Origin: Beaufortia kweichowensis
Lineage: Eukaryota; Chordata; Actinopteri; Cypriniformes; Gastromyzontidae
Length of the DNA stretch: 64,000 bases
Assembly: GCA_019155185.1 (NCBI GenBank)
Contig: CM032794.1
Span: 5,743,988-5,807,987, forward strand
Direction: 5' to 3'
The translations under genes and the position numbers were made by a program. Of the stretch, positions 58,601 through 64,000 are shown one piece after another; position 1 is the stretch's first letter; each line of letters starts with the position of its first letter. The notes under the pieces are model-generated. The model was not told the DNA's origin and did not search any database. It was given only the letters and a program-made list of their open reading frames with translations.

Positions 58601-59088
58601 AAGAAAATATTTTTGTTATGAACCTACTAATACTATCATAAAATACATTCCTGTTCATGATTCACAAATAACATACCTTGATCAGTTTTACAGGGTCCTT
58701 TGTGTAAGTTGGAGACTCCGGGCAGACCCTGCTGCAGAGATTTTCTGCTCGCGGCTTTCAGCTGGCAGATGTTACCGTACGTGTTTCCATCACTCCCGCA
58801 CACTTTACTGCTGTACCGGCATTGACACACGCCTTTGGACAGTCTCTTTCCAAACGGATGCTTGCACTCCAGCCCGTCCCCGCAGGGCAGATCGTCTTTA
58901 CGGCCGCAGGGCTCGCCCTCGCCCTGCGCGCACACCAGACAGCAGTTACAGCGGTCGGGAACGTAGCCGCTCGGACAGCTCGGACTCGGACACTTGCTTA
59001 CATCGCAGCGCTCCGAACACTTGGATTTAGTATCACCGACGACGTATCTTGAACAAAGCAGTACTGACAGATACAAAATGAGCTGCAT
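52667..59088 (-). CDS. htra3: HTRA3, secreted serine protease with IGFBP, Kazal and PDZ domains
   Basis: Coding exons in transcript order: 59088-58677, 55486-55387, 54971-54749, 54633-54439, 54029-53997, 53906-53792, 53690-53633, 53531-53436, 52835-52667. Phases join; 466 residues (human HTRA3 453, HTRA1 480). Residues 1-18 are a signal peptide (MQLILYLSVLLCSRYVVG). About 24-90 form a cysteine-rich IGFBP domain (CDVSKCPSPSCPSGYVPDRC) and about 88-133 a Kazal-like domain (VCGSDGNTYGNICQL). The protease domain has the full triad: His200 (TNAHVV), Asp236 (KSDIATI) and Ser314 (GNSGGPL). About 370-462 are a PDZ domain ending VIMQ. The protein should act outside the cell on matrix and TGF-beta-family signalling, as known for HTRA1/HTRA3. 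HTRA1 is very similar; HTRA3 is chosen because acox3 and sh3tc1 flank it. In zebrafish the gene is duplicated, so this could be the a or b copy. Confidence 0.93.
55018..55275. mobile_element. palindromic cyprinid element, left end decayed
   Basis: CTCATCCTCATGTCATTCC, AAACCTGTATGACTTTCATTC and, inverted, GAGTCATACAGGTTTTGAAT, ending TTTTTGGGTGAAGTATACTTTTAA at 55275, match the family seen at 18485-18814. It lies in htra3 intron 2. Confidence 0.65.
55600..55690 (-). mobile_element. tRNA-derived SINE head
   Basis: Read on the minus strand it has TAGCATGACTGGTGG (A-box region, 55667-55681) and GGGTTTGATTCCC (B-box, 55626-55638). The body looks like a tRNA but base pairing of the outer stem is lost. 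It lies in htra3 intron 1. Confidence 0.5.
56310..56490 (-). mobile_element. tRNA-derived SINE, minus orientation
   Basis: The minus strand reads from a tRNA-like head (AGCGCTCCAGACACATATAC; B-box GAGTTCAAATCCC at 56403-56415) into a purine/pyrimidine-rich body (GAGGAGAGAGAGGGTAGCGG on the + strand), then a poly-A tail (poly-T at 56298-56309). I recall this combination from an abundant cyprinid SINE. It lies in htra3 intron 1. Confidence 0.6.
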
Positions 59089-60300
59089 TCTTGATGGAGG
59101 TAGGTTGAAAAGTTTGGGTTAGAGTTTTGGATAATTAGTGTCCTCTGGAGATCACCATTACGCACAGGATTCCCAAAGCAAAAAGTTTAAGATTAGATAC
59201 GTGGCTTCCACCGAGGCTACAAGGGTAAAAGAATAAATAAAATAAAGCAAAATAAAATAACTGCGTGATGCGGTAGTCAAGGGAGGAGAACTATTTCTGC
59301 AGATGCGATCTCTGGTTAGGCGTTGATTCCACTGACTTCACTTGCAGCTTTAAAAGGGAATGTGAATAAAACCTTTGTGTGTCTGCTGGTGATATATCTG
59401 ATCGACCAACAATCTGTACATCTGTACTCTCTTTCTCTCTCTCTCTCTCTGGAGGAGGCGGGGAAATTCAGAAGCTCAGTCCCAGTCAATGCCAATGTAA
59501 GTGTTTCCCTCTCAGCATTCAATGTTTATGGTGCCCTGGCTTGCAAGCCTTACTGACCTGCATACAGCTTTAACTGAAAACATTTTAGGATTAAAAAAGT
59601 AAGTCATTACAGTATGTGGACACGATACACAACAGCTTTTATTAGACATATTAATTATTCAAATAAGCATCTGCACTTATTGCATACTTAAAGTTGTACA
59701 GATACCAAAGATGCTAGTATATTTCATAACTAAAATATTAAATTGGTAATTTAATTGCTCTTTATTTTGTATGGTTGTAGAATGCCAGAGCCTCACATCA
59801 AGCATTTCAATGTACAAACTGTCACTGACATTTCATGACAAATAATCTTTGTAAGCAAAGGTCTTTGGTGTAACTACATAAGGCCATATAAATCATTTTA
59901 TTGTCATAAATCATTTCAACCTTTCAATATCCTTTCAAATAAAATTCATTATTATTTATATTTTATAAAATTATCTATTCTACTTTTATGGGCACCAGTG
60001 CTGACAGCTCTTTTTAGCACACATTTAAATGCCGCCTAGGCATTTACTAGACTGGTGAGTTGTTATGATAGAGCTGTTGTGGCCTCAGGCCAAGTTATTT
60101 CACCAGCCATGAACATGTTTATTTAAATGTACAACGTCTGTCATTTTCTGCAGTTACCACAAGCAGAACAACCCTTGTTGAGGTAAAAAATGTGTTCAAT
60201 GACATCACCCTCCAGGAGGTAAATTGCATGTGCCATTCAAAGGTTTGGCACATGCAAATCATAACACATTACAGAACGCAAGACCGAACTCATTAAATTA
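59089..60300. other. spacer between htra3 5' end and sh3tc1 3' end
   Basis: It holds the htra3 5' UTR and promoter (immediately right of 59088), a CT run at 59427-59450, and AT-rich spacer. No coding sequence is supported. Minus-strand AATAAA motifs at 59638-59643 and 60315-60320 could serve sh3tc1. Confidence 0.45.
59427..59450. repeat. short CT microsatellite upstream of htra3
   Basis: CTCTCTTTCTCTCTCTCTCT run about 350 bp upstream of the htra3 start codon. Confidence 0.85.
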
Positions 60301-60599
60301 TCCAACCAACTTTTTTTATTTCAGAAACAAATAAAAAAATTATAAAATTGTGTACCATCTGTAGTGTCATGTAAAGCCAGAATCTAGAGTGGGATTTTGT
60401 AAATCAAAAGACATTTAGGAAATAAAGCAAAGCAAGTGATGAGTGAAGGCTGTATTGCTTACAGTGCAGTAAACAGTTGCTCGAACAATCAACATGTCAC
60501 AGTAAATCAACTAGTACAAATAACATCCAGTAAATATAAAGTAAACACAAAAAATTCACAGACAAGTTCAATCAAAACAGCATTCTGCAGAAGTGTCCT

Positions 60600-60729
60600 G
60601 TTGCTTAATTGGAACTACATGGTGCTATGGAAAGTTCATGGGTTTAAATCCCATATTGATTAATGCATACGTTGAATTCACTGTTAGTCGTTTTGGATAA
60701 AAGTGTCTTCCAAATGCACACTGTAAATG
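60600..60729 (+). mobile_element. tRNA-derived SINE in sh3tc1 3' region
   Basis: Diverged A-box GCTTAATTGG (60603-60612) and B-box GGTTTAAATCCC (60640-60651) are followed by the tail TTTTGGATAAAAGTGTCTTC, the same tail as the copy at 50080. It lies just past the sh3tc1 stop codon, antisense to that gene. Confidence 0.6.
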
Positions 60730-60758
60730 GAAGCGTCACATCCAGTTAGAGTTCAATT

Positions 60759-63700
60759 CTATCTTGTTGTCCCAGATCTAGTGTTTTTGTACTGTGAAGT
60801 AGTCCTGAAGTTCTGGTCTGGAGACAAGTTGACGCGACGGACATGAAGCTCATTAGCAAAAGCTCGTGCACGCTGGTAGAAGTACAGTGAGAGTTCACGG
60901 TCCATGAGAAAGTTGTGGTAGACAGTAGCCAACCGAGTACACAGCTCTAACTGAGACCTCTTGTTTCCCAGGTCCATAGCAGCAGCCAGGGCGAGATGAT
61001 AATAGCCAGCAGCATCAAACGGGTCCTGCCATTCAGAGGAAATATCAGAACATAGATGTGAGTGTGATATTACAAATGTGATTTATGGTATGCAAGGCAG
61101 CACTGTATTGATATTTTCTCAAATCTGACTTGACTCTAATGCTGGGTATAATACTATTGACACCTATTGACTTGACATAGAGCAATGACATACTATTTGC
61201 ACACTGAATTGTGATTGGTCTTGGCATATGTTTATTTACAGGTACATTATACAGTAACAGTGTATTGGTTTTTGTGTGCAGCCATGTAAAATTTTAGTCC
61301 TAATCTTGCCTTTTTTACTGTTTTTTAGGAAATGCAAATGTATTTATAAGTGATTGCACACAATCATGAGGCAATAAATAAATATGTTTTTAATATGTAC
61401 TTAGACTGCCATCTTCTGGTTAGTCTAAGCACAAAATATGGCTAACTTTAATTATAAACTAAACATTTTGCTTACAAAGAAAATTTTTACTGATTTATAG
61501 TTCAATTAGTTCAAGAATTAGTTTATTATTATAAAAAGTTTATTATTTTTATAGTGTATTATTAAAATTAGTTTATTAAATTATTTTAATTTAGGGCTAA
61601 TTTGGGGAAATTCCTGAAGTATAAACATTTCATCAAAGTTGATCATTTACATCATGAAATTTAATTAAATAGACATGTATATCTAATCATACGATGTATA
61701 TAAGCAATACTAACTGTAAAAATAATTGTCTGTAGGATTGTAATTGGACTGTTATTTTCATAGCGCTATTAATGTGTGTATGGCAAAATAGTGAATGCTA
61801 AATAGATTAGAGAATTTCTAAAAAGAACCGGAGAACAGGTTACAAAAATGTGCTGCAGTATTTGGTTCTCATTTGGTGCCATCTGACCCTCTCTTACCTT
61901 TAGATCATAGAAGATGATGTCTCCCAGGGTTTGGTACACCCTGACATAATACAGGGCTTCCTCATCATACTGCAGGGGTGAGGGACACAGGGAAAGCGCT
62001 TTTAAAAAGTGGTGCTCTGCCATTTCAAATTGATCCAGACAATGATACAATGTGGCAAGTCTATGGAAAGCCACACGCTCATTTAAATGGTCAGCTGTAA
62101 AAAAACACAAGAGGGGAAAGATGTTATCTATCTTGAAGACATTCTCTTCTAAAGGTTTTTGGCAGTATCATGAACATGAGTTTACCATGTGTGCTTTATT
62201 CTCAGAAACAGACTAAATATTTAGCAGGAAGCCACAATCTAAAGGATTATAAATCACTGCATTCGTATGCAGTGAATAACCTGGATTTGAATACACCAGG
62301 GTTTAAAAGGGCAAGTGATATTTTATATTTGATTTAAGATATAAATTTGATTATATTACTATGTTTCCCATAGGAATCAAACCCATGATGTGGCATAGCA
62401 AGAATAATGCTGTTTAAGTTGAGCTACAGAGACATGTACATGCGTTTACCTACCCAGACTCACGCTAATGTCTAATGCAGTCTGAGCAAACTCAATGGCC
62501 TCTGAAAAGTGTCTCAACTGCAGCAGGAGCTCTGAAAGTTTGTTACACAGTCTGAGCTGAGAGCGTACACTGCTCGTCTTCACTGCAATGGGAAGGGCTC
62601 GATCCTTATGAACACACACACACACATCCATTAAATAAATGACATCACAATTTACATGCAAGTAATGGTAATGATTAATGTTTTTTAATACAATTTATAG
62701 TGAAATAGGATATGCAACAACAACAATATCCTCCTTCTCAACAACTTGTGCATAACCTACCCTGTAAAAGCAGATGGCTTTCTCTCTGTCTTGTGAACTG
62801 TTGAAGAACACATCTCCTGCCGCTTCCAACAGCTCCAAGGTGAAGAGAGTATCTCCTGTGCTCAGGGCTATGTCCTGGGCTACCTGTTACACATTTGACA
62901 AATTCACTAGAACATTTGTAGGCACAATTAACATTTGTCTACAAATTCTTTTTAAATCATGACACATTAATTCAGAGTGTGTCCAGATATACTACAATAA
63001 TATATAGGAAAGAACAGTTTTGAGAAGTCACTTCATACCTGCACATAAAGATCCACTAACTCCGTCTGTTTAAGAATGTGGTAAATCTTTCCCGCCTGTA
63101 GCCAAGCATGTGCCTCCTTTCTTTTTCTTCCCAAGTCAATAAAAATGGCCAGACTGCGTTTGGTGTAATCTAAAGCAGTCCTGTTGGCTCTGTGGCAGGA
63201 CATGACCAAAAATGTAAAGTATTGATGGCCTTAAACATGCTACAATTTTTTATCACTTGTTATGTCAGAATATCTTTCTAAATGTCTAACTATTTAGATA
63301 ATGTCTATCTATTATGTAATGGGCATGTCTTACCTCTCTGTGCCCAGGTTCAGGTACAGCTGACTGATCTTCTGCAGTATCTCTCCTTCTAAGCTCTTGT
63401 CTCCAATCTGCTGCAGAAGGTTTAGTTGGTGTTCATTGTAGATGATACACTGGGCTTCATCTGGACACACCTCTTCATACAGGTGACACAGGTGACGTGT
63501 GGCTCCCAGCTGGCCTGTGCAGCAGGTACATTTGTTAACATGATGATGCAATGGATTATATATGTTTCAAGCATGAATATTTTTGTTAATTTTCTTGTTG
63601 TGTAGTTATGGAACTAAATGCAATTACTGTAACACTTACTTTCCATATCATCAATATGGACAGCAATCAGCAGAGCCCACTCATAATAAATCTTCCCACT

Positions 63701-64000
63701 CTCATGATTTCCCTGCAAAATATGGTGTCTTCCCAACTCAAGAAGCACAGCAATAAAACTTAATTGATGCTCTTCGTCCTCAAGCTCTGACAACAGCTCC
63801 ACTGAGCGGGTAAGATATTCCTCTGCCAATCTTTTAGCCTTGACTTGCAAACACATTGATCCAAAATTGGCCAGCACTATGGCCCAGTTATGTCTGTCCT
63901 CAAACTCCTCACATATCTCGATTGCAGCCTGGTAATTCTCAGCAGCTTGCCGGATGTCTGTGGAATGTCTGTACGCGATGGCACGCATGTTATACACCAC
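60759..64000 (-). CDS. sh3tc1: SH3TC1, SH3 and tetratricopeptide-repeat protein 1 (5' end outside window)
   Basis: Seven exons in transcript order: 64000(cut)-63640, 63514-63334, 63189-63039, 62883-62761, 62604-62454, 62094-61898, 61025-60759 (TAG at 60759-60761). Phases join through all six introns, giving the last 476 residues. The sequence is helical TPR-type repeats (AENYQAAIEICEEFEDRHNW, FSEAIEFAQTALDIS, FEMAEHHFLKALSL). It shows the C-terminal blocks I recall from human SH3TC1: LGDIIFYDLK, DPFDAAGYYHLALAAAMDLG, RLATVYHNFL and ELHVRRVNL. TPR domains bind protein partners; the function of SH3TC1 is poorly known, while its paralogue SH3TC2 acts in endosomal recycling in Schwann cells. SH3TC2 is the alternative; the position next to htra3 and acox3 favours SH3TC1. 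The SH3 domain and start lie to the right of the window. The exon at 64000 may continue beyond it. Confidence 0.9.
62345..62435 (-). mobile_element. tRNA-derived SINE head in sh3tc1 intron
   Basis: The minus strand reads TGTAGCTCAACT (A-box, 62417-62428) and GGGTTTGATTCC (B-box, 62373-62384). It ends about 20 bp from the exon border at 62454. Tail not recognised. Confidence 0.5.

Noticed and set aside
58822..59052. Plus-strand open frame over htra3 exon 1
   Set aside because: Shadow of the GC-rich cysteine-coding exon on the minus strand.

Overview
The window looks like nuclear DNA of a teleost fish, most likely a cyprinid (carp or zebrafish relative). Coding sequence is broken into short exons with GT-AG introns. 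The AT-rich non-coding DNA carries repeat families common in cyprinids: palindromic elements ending in TTAAAGGGATAGTTCACCC, tRNA-derived SINEs, a Tc1/mariner relic, an I/Nimb-type LINE tail and long GA/CT microsatellites. Family names and human comparisons come from memory of those proteins; no search was run.

Layout. (1) 2535-5265 (+): the last four coding exons of a proline-rich ADAM metalloprotease tail, best matched to ADAM19. (2) 5.7-12.1 kb: mostly gene-poor spacer with repeats and two unexplained exon-like segments at 9.7 and 10.2 kb. (3) 36046 down to 16592 (-): a complete lrch4 gene (18 coding exons, 708 aa: LRRs, CH domain, C-terminal membrane anchor), plus a second, distal last exon at 12383-12520 that would give a 678-aa form with a different CH end and no anchor. 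(4) 38.0-49.2 kb (+): complete acox3, a peroxisomal branched-chain acyl-CoA oxidase (17 coding exons, 707 aa, PTS1 AKL), head to head with lrch4 about 2 kb away. (5) 59088 down to 52667 (-): complete htra3, a secreted serine protease (9 coding exons, 466 aa; IGFBP, Kazal, trypsin-like, PDZ). (6) 60759-64000 (-): the 3' part of sh3tc1 (TPR region, 476 aa), whose 5' end lies outside the window.

The genes form no functional pathway. The acox3-htra3-sh3tc1 block matches the neighbourhood I recall on human 4p16, which supports naming htra3 over htra1 and sh3tc1 over sh3tc2. The lrch4 and ADAM neighbours come from other human chromosomes, so the left part marks a lineage-specific junction. The most interesting signal is the lrch4 3' end: two alternative last exons that both complete the CH domain, one membrane-anchored and one not, with a roughly 120-bp CT microsatellite serving as the polypyrimidine tract of the membrane exon.
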